A DNA stretch of 64,000 bases from Liolophura sinensis (Eukaryota; Mollusca; Polyplacophora; Chitonida; Chitonidae). This document shows, in pieces, positions 45,007-56,476 of the stretch. The DNA is taken from contig NC_088302.1 in assembly GCF_032854445.1 (NCBI RefSeq), forward strand, positions 38,816,191 through 38,880,190, read 5' to 3'. Each line of letters starts with the position of its first letter. The stretch's first letter is position 1. Below the pieces are notes generated by a model. The model ran no database searches and had not been told where the DNA came from. It saw only the letters and a list, made by a program, of their open reading frames with translations. Position numbers and translations under genes: made by a program.

Positions 45007-46029
45007 CCCATGTTCTCCATCTTTGTCTTAATGATGGATTCCCAAATGTGCGATCCGTGTGCCCTTGAAGGTTTGTCTCTATTTACACCTGCAGAAAAGG
45101 CAAGACAAGGAGGCAACTGTGTCTAAACTCAGCTGAAGACTGACATAAATGAATGGTGGAAACAGGCATGTATTAGCAAGACGTTTGCACACAGACTCCC
45201 ATTACAACTTCCCTTTTGCCAGAGGGACGAATGTTATCCTCTGTATTTTAGAGTGTTAAGTGTTTTTCTGCGGCCAGCCTGTCGTTTTTGGCGTACAGGT
45301 GCATGCTTGGTATCAAAATGATAGAAATTGTCTAAGCTTTGGGTAGGTATGAATTTTATTGATAAAAGATAGAAATTCGGGGCGAGAGGACACAAGGAAA
45401 CAGGTGGTGATGAGGCTTCGAGTGACGTCCCCTTGGCCCTGCTAAGTACCCCTCCCAGCTGCCGGCATAGAAAGGTCCAGATTTTGACGGTCAACCTGTC
45501 AATATTTTTATGGCTTCTTTTTCACAGGCTGGGCCATGTTAGCACCAAAGCTTACTGGCCACGGAATGTTTGGGACTGAGCTACAACGCTAAAGGTTGAC
45601 ATTGTCGCTCATGGAAAATAAAAGGGGTTCTGTGACCGTTTGCTGGTCGACGTCATCAAGGTATAAAGATGTCATAAACTATCCCACTGGTCTATCAACG
45701 AATAAGACTACCCAGTAGGAAAGGGAGAAAGTAATAGCGTCTGTGAAGGAAAAACGTGGGGAAAACTGGGTAGGTCGAGTGAAGACGTGCTTTTTTCCAG
45801 CGGTACAAATCGGTTTCATCCTTAGGTATAGTGACTGTTGATGTACAACATTTTTGTGCCATATTGTTGACAAGAATTAGCTGAGTTCGAGGGTGTCTTT
45901 ATTTTGGGGATTTGGGCAGTGGTCCTGTCAAATTTCATGATAATGTGGAAGCCTGTTTATTTACCTGTTCTGAACAAGCCGGACAGGTCATTGTCCCTAG
46001 CTATGTATACACGTAGCAGTGTAAGCTTT

Positions 46030-47310
46030 TCATACGCCGTCCAAAGAGACTTTATTAAGTGTGATTAACATCAAATCTGACCTACTGAAGAATTACCTGA
46101 AGTAGGTTTTCTATGTTCGTGTTGCCACACAGGCTGCACATAGTGCTCTGTTAAAGAAGGAAAAGTTTGTTCTTGGTTACACCGTATGGAATATTAACCC
46201 GGCCAGTTCTGTGTTTATGAACCTTACTGCCCACTGGGCCCCTGATGAAATGTCGGATGATTTGATAGCGTCCGCGTTGAAACCATATGGGGAGTGCCTT
46301 AGTGTTACGAAGCCACTGTTTTCAAGGAATTTGCGGGCGTACGAACTCGTATTCGAGTATATCGGTTCAGGTGCCACAAAACGCGGTATGTGCCGCACTT
46401 TTTTAGTTGTAAGGGTGAGGTTGTAATGTTTACATACCCTGGGCAAATGTACGAATGTAGGAAGTGTAGAGAAAATGGGCATAAAGCCATGGAATGCTGT
46501 GCCTTATGGTGCGATAACTGTTCGGGGTTCTCTCCCCCCCCCCCTCCTTCATGATGATCCCCTCACTGTAAAGAATTGTACACGAGCGCGTCGTATGTGT
46601 GGCTCGATGGAGCATGCAAGTGGTAATTGTTGTGCTCGGGCTTCAACGTATGCGTCCAAAGTCGAGAATTCTGTGCAGAATACGGCGAGTGCGCAGGCCC
46701 CGATCAGGACGTCACAACTGACGTTGACGTTGTCGGGGGCGGTAGCGACGATGACGACTTAGAGTTTCCGCCTCCTGCCATGGAAATTATTACATAATTA
46801 TCAACATAATTGACAGCGGAGGAGAAGATGGTGATGATGTTGACGTAGATGGTGATGATGATGGTGATAGTGGTGATGGTGACGATGATAATAACGAAAA
46901 AAATTGGCGCAGATGACGAAGCTGAGATTGACGCTACCAGAGCGGAGGATGATCCATTGGGTAACATGGAGTGTGACAGAGGTACGCGCGTTGTACCTAA
47001 TGTGACCAAAGACCGTGATGGTGTGACTAGAGATTTGTCTGGTGCGATAGAAGTCCAGACGGAAGCCAACTGCGTGCGATCTCCAGAGCCCGTTGAACAA
47101 AAGAGAGCAAAACTGGACAATGAACCGGAGGGGACGTCATCGGCATTATGGAGCACGCTACCGTCGGATTGCGTAATGCAGGGGGACTCGGATGGCATAT
47201 CTGAGATCATGACACCCACCCCCTCTCAAGGTACTGATAAAATGTTAGTAGAGTGTCGGCGCAGCAAATCTTTCGCCTCTCGTTCGAGAGCGCCTAAAGA
47301 TAATGAATAG
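46030..47310 (+). pseudogene. LINE C ORF1 (gag-like) remnant
   Basis: An RRM-like segment (NLTAHWAPDEMSDDLIASAL, 46216), a good zinc knuckle CRKCRENGHKAMEC (CX2CX4HX4C, 46455), a second Cys/His cluster (RRMCGSMEHASGNC, 46595), a GAT/GGTGAT low-complexity acidic stretch (46825-46900) and an open 153-codon C-terminal part (46849-47310). Frameshifts break the ORF at about 46420 and 46500. Confidence 0.78.
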
Positions 47311-47404
47311 ATTTTACTAGAATATGGACAAGGATACGCTCCCACATGAACAAGGGGTATGTACCGTCATATTTTTCTTATCTGTTTAATATCTCTCGTA
47401 TCTA

Positions 47405-48690
47405 ACATACGTTTTGGCACTTTAAATGTTAATGGCTGTTACAAAGCAGGAGCAGGTACAACAATTTGTTTTTGATAACAACATTGAACACATTTTCAAG
47501 GTTATACGGACGCTAGGAATTTTAAATTTTAAAATTCCAAGGGATGCTAGGTGGGCCTACGGGTCAAGTTAAAGTTGTGGGGGTTGGGGGGGGGAGGGGG
47601 GTGGTGATTGTTATTCGATACACTGTTGACCGTCTAATAGGTAATGTCGTTAGATGTCCTAACGGGCGTTACGTAAGTGTTAAAGTGACAATTAATGACA
47701 CGGCTCTTAATCTGATATGTATATATGCACCTAATAATCCACAGGATAGGAAAGAATTTATTTCTAACTTAGTGTAATGCGTGGGAGTGAATTAGTCATT
47801 CTTGGTGGGGATTTTAACTGCCTTGAAAATATTATATTTGATAGAATTGGGTCTGTAAATAATGTGAGAAATATTGGTATTGATGAGATTAATAGTATTA
47901 AATATGATTTTGAGGTTTGGGATGTTTTTAGGAAGTTTCATCCGGACAGACGGTGCCACACCTGGTCAAGAGACCAGTGCGCTAATCGGCTTGATAGATT
48001 CTACCTTCCTAATGCTGTTCAGAGTTATGTAACCTTTTGTGATGTTAAACATGTCTCCTTTTCTGATCATTCTTGTCCTATTGTTGATGTAAATTTTACG
48101 GATGTAATTACTTGGGTCCGTTTTATTGGAAATGTAACATTTCTATTTTGAATGACGAAGAACATGATTTACAAATAAATGATGTCCTTGTAAGTATTTT
48201 TTCTGATTGTGACATTTGTGATGCTACCTTAATGGACAGGTGGGAGGCTTTCAAAAAGGATTGTAAAGATGTAATACGTAATTATTGTTCGCAAGTTTCA
48301 TTAAGGAAAAAGAGCCAGTTGTGGGATCTACAAGATAAATTGAATATATTAAAGTCAAACCCTGTTGTAAATAGGGATAAGATTGATAAAAGAAGACTGT
48401 TAATTGTTTAAATAGAAAGAGACATGCCAGATCGGTTATTAGGGCTAAGGCTGTTCACTTTGATAAGGAGGAAAAGCCTACGAAGTATTTTATTAGGACG
48501 GAAGTGGGGTGGGGGAAAAAGAAAATGATAAAGGAAATTAAGTGTCACGGGAATGAGTCTCAGTCCCATAAATCCCAGAATGAAATTGCTAAATGTATCA
48601 GGTCATATTACAAACAATTGTACAGTAAGCAGAATACTGATTTTGTGTCAAGACGCGTTTCTATCAGAATTACCGAAGTTAAATGATAAT
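47405..48690 (+). pseudogene. LINE C ORF2 5' part (endonuclease)
   Basis: GDFN and SDHS endonuclease motifs are intact in 47777-48151. Frames change at about 47450, 47776 and 48125, and a further break follows at 48411. Confidence 0.8.
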
Positions 48691-48830
48691 TGTAAAGCTC
48701 TTTGGGAAGGCGCATTGACGGAATAAGAGCTCTTGTTTGCTGTAAATGATGAAGGGTTGGGTGAGTTCAATGCCTGTGAAGAAGGCTGAGGGAAGCCGCT
48801 TAACTGATAAGCATAGAAAAAAAAATGTGA

Positions 48831-48912
48831 CGTCGCCGGAAGGATTCGAACCTACGCGAGAATATCCCAATAGAATTCTAATCCATCACCTTAAACACTC
48901 GTCCACGACGAC
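48831..48912 (-). pseudogene. tRNA-Ser pseudogene in a deleted unit
   Basis: 82 nt, but an anticodon-stem mismatch, TTAGAAT loop and several D-arm changes. About 480 bp of spacer are missing just after it (near 49157). Confidence 0.75.
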
Positions 48913-49368
48913 CCCATTTCTTCCATCTTTGTCTTAATGATGGATTCCCAAATGTGTGATCCGTGTGCCCTTGAAAGTTTGTCTCTATTTACACCTGCAG
49001 GAAAGGCAAGACAAGGAGGCAACTGTGTCCAAACTAAGCTGAAGACTGACATAAATGAATGGTGAAAACAGGCATGTATTAGCAAGAAGTTTGCCAACAG
49101 ACCCCCATTACAACTTCCCTTTTGCCAGAGGGACGAATATTATCCTGTGTATTTTAGGGAAAATTAATGGGGTTGTGGAACTGTTTGCTGGTCGAATTCA
49201 TCGAGGTGTAAAGATGTCAGAAACTATCCAACTGGTCTATCAACGAATAAGACTAACCAGAAGAAAAGGGAGTAAGTAATAGCGTCTGTGAAGGGAAAAC
49301 GGATTAGATTCTCCATGTGATGAACAACTTAAGCAAATCTTAATGACAATAGAGCTAGGCAATAAATT

Positions 49369-49425
49369 GGCCGGTTAGCTCAGTCGGCATAGCGGCGTGC
49401 TAATAACGCGAATATCATGGGTAAC
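49369..49425 (+). pseudogene. tRNA-Ile pseudogene, 3' end deleted
   Basis: The 5' part is normal to the anticodon (GCTAATAACGCGAAT), but the TTCGAGCCCCATATCGGCC end is deleted and the sequence passes straight into GGTAACGTTTTTTG. Confidence 0.9.
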
Positions 49426-49571
49426 GTTTTTTGATCACTGGGGGGAAAAGTTTTCTCTGCTTTGGCTGTCCATGAGCACAGCAGCACACCTATGATGAAG
49501 GGTTGGGTGATCCCACAGTCTGTGAAGAAGACTCAGGCAAGCTGCATAAGTGATAACCATAGAAAAAATGA

Positions 49572-49653
49572 TGTCGCCGGTAGGATTCAAACCTACGCGG
49601 GAAGATCCCAATGGATTTCTAATCCATCGCCTTAACGACTCGGCCACGATGAC
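49572..49653 (-). pseudogene. tRNA-Ser(AGA), mildly degraded
   Basis: The anticodon loop is intact, but the discriminator-side base, the T loop (GTTTGAAT) and the D arm (AGTCGTTAAGG on -) are changed. It may not be functional. Confidence 0.6.
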
Positions 49654-49716
49654 CCCAAGTCCTCCATCTTTGTCTTAATGATGGATTCCCAAATGTGCGA
49701 TCCGTGTGCCCCTGAT

Positions 49717-50049
49717 TGAGTGAGTGAGTGTTTGGGGTTTAACGTCGTACTCAACAATTTTTCAGTCATATGACGACAAAGGAATCCTTACGGTGCATGT
49801 GCGTGTAATGTAATAAGTCATAGGATAAGTCCTTGTAGCAGGACGGATTTCCATCCGAAGGCAAGTAAGCCGCCCCGCCCGAGCCCTTGTACTGATACGG
49901 GTCAACCAGTCGTTGCATTATCCATTTTAAACAACAAGCGAGAAAGATACAACATCCTCTTTTAAAGTCTTATTTGTGACTCGATCTAGGATTGATCCTG
50001 GATCTACCGGCCCAGAAGCGGACGCTCTACCAACTGTGCTATGCGGGCC
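49717..50049 (-). mobile_element. SINE2 full-length copy inside the array
   Basis: On + it begins TGAGTGAGTGAGTGTTTGGG and GTTTAACGTCGTACTC and ends at the head AGCGGACGCTCTACCAACTG then TGCTATGCGGGCC. Its minus-strand head GGCCCGCATAGCACAGTTGG then TAGAGCG is tRNA-like. It interrupts the unit spacer between CCGTGTGCCCCT and AAAAGTTTGTCTC. Confidence 0.9.
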
Positions 50050-50832
50050 GGTGGTGCCCCACACACCCCTCCCTTAAAAGTTTGTCTCTATTTACACCTG
50101 CAGGAAAGGCAAGACAAGTGGTCAACTGTGTCCAAACTCCGCTAAAGACTGACATAAATGAATGGTGGAAACAGGCATGTATTAGCAAGACGTTTGCACA
50201 CAAACCCCCATTACAACTTCCCTTTTGCCAGAGGGACGAATGTTATCCTCTGTATTTTAGAGTGTTAAGTGTTTTTCTGCGGCCAGCCTGTCGTTTTTGG
50301 CGAAAAGGTGCATACTTGGTATCAAAATGCTGGAAATTGTCTAAGCTTTGGGTAGGTATGAGTTTTAATGATACAAGTTTGAAATTCAGGGCGAGAAGAC
50401 ACAAGGAAACAGGTGGTGATGAGGCTTCAAGTGACGTCAACTTGGCCTTCCTAGGCACCCCTCCCAGCTGCCGGTATACAAAGGTCCAGATTTTGACGGT
50501 CAACCAGTGAAGATTTTTATGGCTTCCTTCTCACAGGCTGGGCCAGGTAAGCACCAAAGCTTACTGGCCACGGAATGTTTGGGACTGAGCTACAATGCTA
50601 AAGGTTAAATTTGTCGCTCATGGAAAATTAAATGGGTTCTGTAATTGTTTGCTGGTCGACGTCATCAAGGTGTAAAGATGTCAGAAACTGTCCCACTGGT
50701 CTATCAACGAATAATACTAACAAGTAGAAAAGGGAGTAAGTGATAGCGTCTGTGAAGGGAAAACGGGTTGGATTGTCCATGTGATGAACAACTTAAGCAT
50801 TTCTTAATGACAAAAGAGTTAGGCAAGAAATT

Positions 50833-50905
50833 GGCCGGTTAGCTCAGTCGGCAGAGCGTCGTGCTAATAACGCGATTGTCATGGGTTCGAGCCCCATATC
50901 GGCCA
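50833..50905 (+). tRNA. tRNA-Ile (anticodon AAU)
   Basis: 73 nt. The acceptor GGCCGGT pairs with ATCGGCC; D stem GCTC/GAGC; anticodon stem TCGTG/CGCGA with loop CTAATAA (anticodon AAT at 50866-50868); T stem ATGGG/CCCAT with TTCGAGC loop. A box TAGCTCAGTCGG and B box GGTTCGAGCCC fit Pol III promoters. A T-run terminator follows the gene (TTAACCTTTTTTGATC). It decodes AUU after A34-to-I editing, as known for eukaryotic tRNA-Ile(AAU). Confidence 0.95.
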
Positions 50906-51067
50906 TTAACCTTTTTTGATCACTGGGGGGCAAAAAGTTTTCACTACTTTGGCTGTCCATGGGCACAGCAGCACACCTATGATGAAGGGTTGGGTGAGCC
51001 CAATGCCTGTGAAGAAGACTCAGGCAAGCTGCATAAGTGATAAGCATAACAAAAAAGAAAAATGTGA

Positions 51068-51149
51068 CGTCGCCGGTAGGATTCGAACCTACGCGGGAAG
51101 ATCCCAATGGATTTCTAATCCATCGCCTTAACCACTCGGCCACGACGAC
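51068..51149 (-). tRNA. tRNA-Ser (anticodon AGA)
   Basis: 82 nt with a long variable arm as in class II tRNAs. The acceptor GTCGTCG pairs with CGGCGAC plus discriminator G; anticodon stem ATGGA/TCCAT with loop TTAGAAA (AGA); T arm TAGGTTCGAATCCTA. A box TGGCCGAGTGG and B box GGTTCGAATCC are intact. Downstream on the minus strand lies a T-run terminator (ATTTTTCTTTTTTG). Very similar to animal tRNA-Ser(AGA). Confidence 0.95.
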
Positions 51150-52759
51150 CCCATGGCCTCTATCTTTGTCTTAATAATGGATTCCCAAATGTGCGAGCCG
51201 TGTGACCTTAAAGGTTTGTCTCTATTTACACTACTTTGGCTGTTCATGGGCACAGCAGTACACCTATGATGAAGGGTTGGGTGAGCCCAATGCCTGTGAG
51301 GAAGACTCAGGCAAGCTGCATAAGTGATAAGCATAGAAAGTGACGACCCCATGGTCTCCATCTTTGTCTTAATAATGGATTCCCAAATTTGCGAGCCGTG
51401 TGACCTTGAAGGTTTGTCTCTATTTACACCTGCAGGAAAGGCAAGACAAGGGGGCAACTGTGTCCAAACTCCGCTAAAGACTGACATAAATGAATGGTGG
51501 AAACAGGCATGTATTAGCAAGACGTTTGCACACAAACCCCCAATACAACTTTCCTTTTGCCAGAGGGACGAATGTTATCCTCTGTATTTTAGAGTGTTAA
51601 GTGTTTTTCTGCGGCCAGCCTGTCGTTTTTGGCGAAAAGGTGCATACTTGGTATCAAAATGCTGGAAATTGTCTAAGCTTTGGGTGGGTATGAATTTTAA
51701 TGATACAAGTTTGAAATTCAGGGCGAGAAGACACAAGGAAACAGGTGGTGATGAGGCTAAAGGTTAAATTTGTCGCTCATGGAAAATTAAATGGGTTCTG
51801 TAATTGTTTGCTGGTCGACGTCATCAAGGTGTAAAGATGTCAGAAACTGTCCCACTGGTCTATCAACGAATAATACTAACAAGTAGAAAAGGGAGTAAGT
51901 GATAGCGTCTGTGAAGGGAAAACGGGTTGGATTGTCCATGTGATGAACAACTCCATCTTTGTCTTAATAATGGATTCCCAAATGTGCGAGCCGTGTGACC
52001 TTGAAGGTTTGTCTCTATTTACACCTGCGGGAAAGGCAAGACAAGGGGGCAACTGTGTCCAAACTCCGCTAAAGACTGACATAAATGAATGGTGGAAACA
52101 GGCATGTAATAGCAAGACGTTTGCACACAAATCCCCATTTCAACTTCCCTTTTGCCAGAGGGACGAATGTTATCCTCTGTATTTTAGAGTGTTAAGTGTT
52201 TTTCTGCGGCCAGCCTGTCGTTTTTGGCGAAAAGGTGCATACTTGGTATCAAAATGCTGGAAATTGTCTAAGCTTTGGGTAGGTATGAATTTTAATGATA
52301 CAAGTTTGAAATTCAGGGCGAGAAGCCACAAGGAAACAGGTGGTGATGAGGCTTCGAGTGACGTCAACTTGGCCTTCCTAGGCACCCCTCCCAGCTGCCA
52401 GTATACAAAGGTCCAGATTTTGACGGTCAACCCCTCAAGATTTTTATGGCTTCCTTCTCACAGGCTGGGCCAGGTAAGCACCAAAGCTTAGTGGCCACGG
52501 AATGTTTTTGACTGAGCTACAACGCTAAAGGTTAAATTTGTCGCTCATGGAAAATTAAATGGGTTCTGTAATTGTTTGCTGGTCGACGTCATCAAGGTGT
52601 AAAGATGTCAGAAACTGTCCCACTGGTCTATCAACGAATAATACTAACAAGTAGAAAAGGGAGTAAGTGATAGCGTCTGTGAAGGGAAAACGGGTTGGAT
52701 TGTCCATGTGATGAACAACTTAAGCATTTCTTAATGACAAAAGAGTTAGGCAAAAAATT
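51150..52759 (+). repeat. Two deleted units without tRNA genes
   Basis: Near 51228 the spacer jumps (ATTTACACTACTTTGGC), skipping the rest of the spacer and the next tRNA-Ile. Near 51340 it jumps from GCATAGAAAG into GTGACGACCCCATGG, skipping the tRNA-Ser body. At about 51757 and 51950 (GATGAGGCTAAAGG, GAACAACTCCATCTTTG) two further joins remove another spacer part and another tRNA pair. Confidence 0.9.
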
Positions 52760-52832
52760 GGCCGATTAGCTCAGTCGGCAGAGCGTCGTGCTAATAACGC
52801 GAATGTCATGGGTTCGAGCCCCATATTGGCCA
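52760..52832 (+). tRNA. tRNA-Ile (AAU)
   Basis: As the copy at 50833, but acceptor GGCCGAT pairs with ATTGGCC: G6-to-A with C-to-T in the partner strand keeps an A-T pair and leaves one G-T wobble. A and B boxes intact, T6 terminator follows. Confidence 0.92.
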
Positions 52833-52994
52833 TTAACGTTTTTTGATCACTGGGGGACAAAAAGTTTTCACTACTTTGGCTGTCCATGGGCACAGCAGCA
52901 CACCTATGATGAAGGGTTGGGTGAGCCCAATGCCTGTGAAGAAGACTCAGGCAAGCTGCATAAGTGATAAACATAGAAAAAATGAAAAATGTGA

Positions 52995-53076
52995 CGTCGC
53001 CGGTAGGATTCGAACCTACGCGGGAAGATCCCAATGGATTTCTAATCCATCGCCTTAACCACTCGGCCACGACGAC
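52995..53076 (-). tRNA. tRNA-Ser (AGA)
   Basis: Identical in all stems and loops to the copy at 51068. The terminator side carries a shorter T run (TTTTTTCTATG after ATTTTTCA). Confidence 0.94.
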
Positions 53077-53881
53077 CCCATAGTCTTCATCTTTGTCTTA
53101 ATAATGGATTCCCAAATGTGCGAGCCGTGTGACCTTGAAGGTTTGTCTCTATTTACACCTGCAGGAAAGGCAAGACAAGGGGGCAACTGTGTCCAAACTC
53201 CGCTAAAGACTGACATAAATGAATGGTGGAAACAGGCATGTATTAGCAAGACGTTTGCACACAGACTCCCATTACAACTTCCCTTTTGCCAGAGGGACGA
53301 ATGTTATCCTCTGTATTTTAGAGTGTTAAGTGTTTTTCTGCGGCCAGCCTGTCGTTTTTGGCGAACAGGTGCATACTTGGTATCAAAATGCTGGAAATTG
53401 TCTAAGCTTTGTGTAGGTATGAGTTTTAATGATACAAGTTTGAAATTCAGGGCGAGAAGACACAAGGAAACAGGTGGTGATGAGGCTTCGAGTGACGTCA
53501 ACTTGGCCTTCCTAGGCACCCCTCCCAGCTGCCAGTATACATAGATCCAGATTTTCATGATCAACCCGTCAAGATTTTTATGGCTTCCTTCTCACAGGCT
53601 GGGCCAGGTAAGCACCAAAGCTTACTGGCCACGGAATGTTTGGGACTGAGCTACAACGCTAAAGGTTAAATTTGTCGCTCATGGAAAATTAAATGGGTTC
53701 TGTAATTGTTTGCTGGTCGACGTCATCAAGGTGTAAAGATGTCAGAAACTGTCCCACTGGTCTATCAACGAATAATACTAACAAGTAGAAAAGGGAGTTT
53801 GTGAAGGGAAAACGGGTTGGATTGTCCATGTGATGAACAACTTAAATAACTCTTATTGACGAAAGAGTTAGGCAAGAAATT

Positions 53882-53954
53882 GGCCGGTTAGCTCAGTCGG
53901 CAGAGCGTCGTGCTAATAACGCGAATGTCATGGGTTCCAGCCCCATATCGGCCA
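53882..53954 (+). tRNA. tRNA-Ile (AAU), B box mutated
   Basis: Stems intact, but the T loop is TTCCAGC, so the B box reads GGTTCCAGCCC. The central CGA of the B box and T-loop fold is altered, which probably reduces transcription and stability. Followed by T6 and a G-rich variant spacer. Confidence 0.75.
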
Positions 53955-54126
53955 TTAACGTTTTTTGATCACTGGGGGGGAGGGGGGGGGTGAAGTTTTC
54001 ACTACTTGGGCTGTCCATGGGCACAGCAGCACACCTATGATGAAGGGTTGGGTGAGCCCAATGCCTGTGAAGAAGACTCAGGCAAGCTGCATAAGTGATA
54101 AGCATAGAAAAAAAAGAAAAATGTGA

Positions 54127-54208
54127 CGTCGCCGGTAGGATTCGAACCTACGCGGGAAGATCCCAATGGATTTCTAATCCATCGCCTTAACCACTCGGCC
54201 ACGACGAC
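54127..54208 (-). tRNA. tRNA-Ser (AGA)
   Basis: Same sequence and structure as 51068. T runs on the minus strand follow (ATTTTTCTTTTTTTTC). Confidence 0.94.
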
Positions 54209-55025
54209 CCCATTGTCTCCATCTTTGTCTTAATAATGGATTCCCAAATGTGCGAGCCGTGTGACCTTGAAGGTTTGTCTCTATTTACACCTGCGGGAAA
54301 GGCAAGACAAGGGGGCAACTGTGTCCAAACTCCGCTAAAGACTGACATAAATGAATGGTGGAAACAGGCATGTATTAGCAAGACGTTTGCACACAAACCC
54401 CCAATACTACTTCCCTTTTGCCAGAGGGACGAATGTTATCCTCTGTATTTTAGAGTGTTAAGTGTTTTTCTGCGGCCAGCCTGTCGTTTTTGGCGAAAAG
54501 GTGCATACTTGGTATCAAAATGGTGGAAATTGTCTAAGCTTTGGGTAGGTATGAGTTTTAATGATACAAGTTTGAAATTCAGGGCGAGAAGACACAAGGA
54601 AACAGGTGGTGATGAGGCTTCGAGTGACGTCAACTTGGCCTTCCTAGGCACCCCTCCCAGCTGCCGGTATACAAAGGTCCAGATTTTGACGGTCAACCCG
54701 TCAAGATTTTTATGGCTTCCTTCTCACAGGCTGGGCCAGGTAAGCACCAAAGCTTACTGGCCACGGAATGTTTGGGACTGAGCTACAACGCTAAAGGTTA
54801 AATTTGTCGCTCATGGAAAATTAAATGGGTTCTGTAATTGTTTGCTGGTCGACGTCATCAAGGTGTAAAGATGTCAGAAACTGTCCCACTGGTCTATCAA
54901 CGAATAATACTAACAAGTAGAAAAGGGAGTAAGTGATAGCGCCTGTGAAGGGAAAACGGGTTGGATTGTCCATGTGATGAGCAGCTTAAGCATTTCTTAA
55001 TGACAAAAGAGTCAGGCAAGAAATT

Positions 55026-55098
55026 GGCCGGTTAGCTCAGTCGGCAGAGCGTCGTGCTAATAACGCGAATGTCATGGGTTCGAGCCCCATATCGGCCA
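55026..55098 (+). tRNA. tRNA-Ile (AAU)
   Basis: Consensus copy of the array: all stems paired, A and B boxes intact, T6 terminator 8-9 nt downstream. Confidence 0.96.
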
Positions 55099-55260
55099 TT
55101 AACGTTTTTTGATCACTGGGGGGCAAAAAGTTTTCACTACTTTGGTTGTCCATGGGCACAGCAGCACACCTATGATGAAGGGTTGGGTGAGCCCAATGCC
55201 TGTGAAGAAGACTCAGGCAAGCTGCATAAGTGATAAACATAGAAAAAAAGAAAAATGTGA

Positions 55261-55342
55261 CGTCGCCGGTAGGATTCGAACCTACGCGGGAAGATCCCAA
55301 TGGATTTCTAATCCATCGCCTTAACCACTCGGCCACGACGAC
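55261..55342 (-). tRNA. tRNA-Ser (AGA)
   Basis: Consensus copy; all stems paired; T5 and T7 runs downstream on the minus strand. Confidence 0.96.
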
Positions 55343-56159
55343 CCCATTGTCTCCATCTTTGTCTTAATAATGGATTCCCAAATGTGCGAGCCGTGTGACC
55401 TTGAAGGTTTGTCTCTATTTACACCTGCAGGAAAGGCAAGACAAGGGGGCAACTGTGTCCAAACTCCGCTAAAGACTGACATAAATGAATGGTGGAAACA
55501 GGCATGTATTAGCAAGACGTTTGCACACAAACCCCCATTACAACTTCCCTTTTGCCAGAGGGACGAATGTTATCCTCTGTATTTTAGAGTGTTAAGTGTT
55601 TTTCTGCGGCCAGCCTGTCGTTTTTATCGAAAAGGTGCATACTTGGTATCAAAATGCTGGAAATTGTCTAAGCTTTGGGTAGGTATGAGTTTTAATGATA
55701 CAAGTTTGAAATTCAGGGCGAGAAGACACAAGGAAACAGGTGTTGATGAGGCTTCGAGTGACGTCAACTTGGCCTTCCTAGGCACCCCTCCCAGCTGCCG
55801 GTATACAAAGGTCCAGATTTTGACGGTCAACCCGTCAAGATTTTTATGGCTTCCTTCTCACAGGCTGGGCCAGGTAAGCACCAAAGCTTACTGGCCACGG
55901 AATGTTTGGGACTGAGCTACAACGCTAAAGGTTAAATTTGTCGCTCATGGAAAATTAAATGGGTTCTGTAATTGTTTGCTGGTCGACGTCATCAAGGTGT
56001 AAAGATGCCAGAAACTGTCCCACTGGTCTATCAACGAATAATACTAACAAGTAGAAAAAGGAGTAAGTGATAGCGTCTGTGAAGGGAAAACGGGTTGGAT
56101 TGTCCATGTGATGAACAACTTAAGCATTTCTTAATGACAAAAGAGTTAGGCAAGAAATT

Positions 56160-56232
56160 GGCCGGTTAGCTCAGTCGGCAGAGCGTCGTGCTAATAACGC
56201 GAATGTCATGGGTTCGAGCCCCATATCGGCCA
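56160..56232 (+). tRNA. tRNA-Ile (AAU)
   Basis: Identical to the consensus copy at 55026, with the T6 terminator. Confidence 0.96.
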
Positions 56233-56394
56233 TTAACGTTTTTTGATCACTGGGGGGCAAAAAGTTTTCACTACTTTGGCTGTCCATGGGCACAGCAGCA
56301 CACCTATGATGAAGGGTTGGGTGAGCCCAATGCCTGTGAAGAAGACTCAGGCAAGCTGCATAAGTGATAAACATAGAAAAAAAGAAAAATGTGA

Positions 56395-56476
56395 CGTCGC
56401 CGGTAGGATTCGAACCTACGCGGGAAGATCCCAATGGATTTCTCATCCATCGCCTCAACCACTCGGCCACGACGCC
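56395..56476 (-). tRNA. tRNA-Ser (AGA), probably non-functional
   Basis: The anticodon loop is TGAGAAA: U33, needed for the U-turn, is G. The acceptor 5' strand is GGCGTCG, so position 2 no longer pairs with A71. The D arm also differs (GTTGAGGCG). The other stems and the T arm are normal. Confidence 0.7.

Larger units (their letters stand above)
44465..45765 (+). repeat. Old tRNA-unit copy resuming after the 16-kb insertion, partly inverted
   Basis: Starts AAAAGACTCAGGCAAACTGC, the motif at which the unit at 28495 broke off. It contains a Ser relic (44530-44601), an inverted spacer block (44629-44896), a second Ser relic (44925-45006) and then about 760 bp of direct spacer (GATTCCCAAATGTGCGATCC ... 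GTCTGTGAAGGAAAAACG). Confidence 0.88.
45766..48740 (+). mobile_element. LINE C: same family as LINE B, truncated in ORF2
   Basis: ORF1 (about 46030-47310), endonuclease (47405-48150: ICIYAPNNPQDRKEFI, LVILGGDFNCLENIIFDR, HTWSRDQCANRLDRFYLP, HVSFSDHSCPIVDV) and the start of ORF2 beyond the endonuclease (48112-48690). The sequence stops near 48740, where the tRNA unit begins with ATGATGAAGGGTTGGGTGAG. RT is absent. It sits where the unit should carry its tRNA-Ile gene. Confidence 0.86.

Noticed and set aside
46801-47100. His-rich minus-strand ORF (RYYHRHHHHYHHHHHH)
   Set aside because: Antisense of the GATGGT low-complexity acidic stretch of LINE C ORF1.
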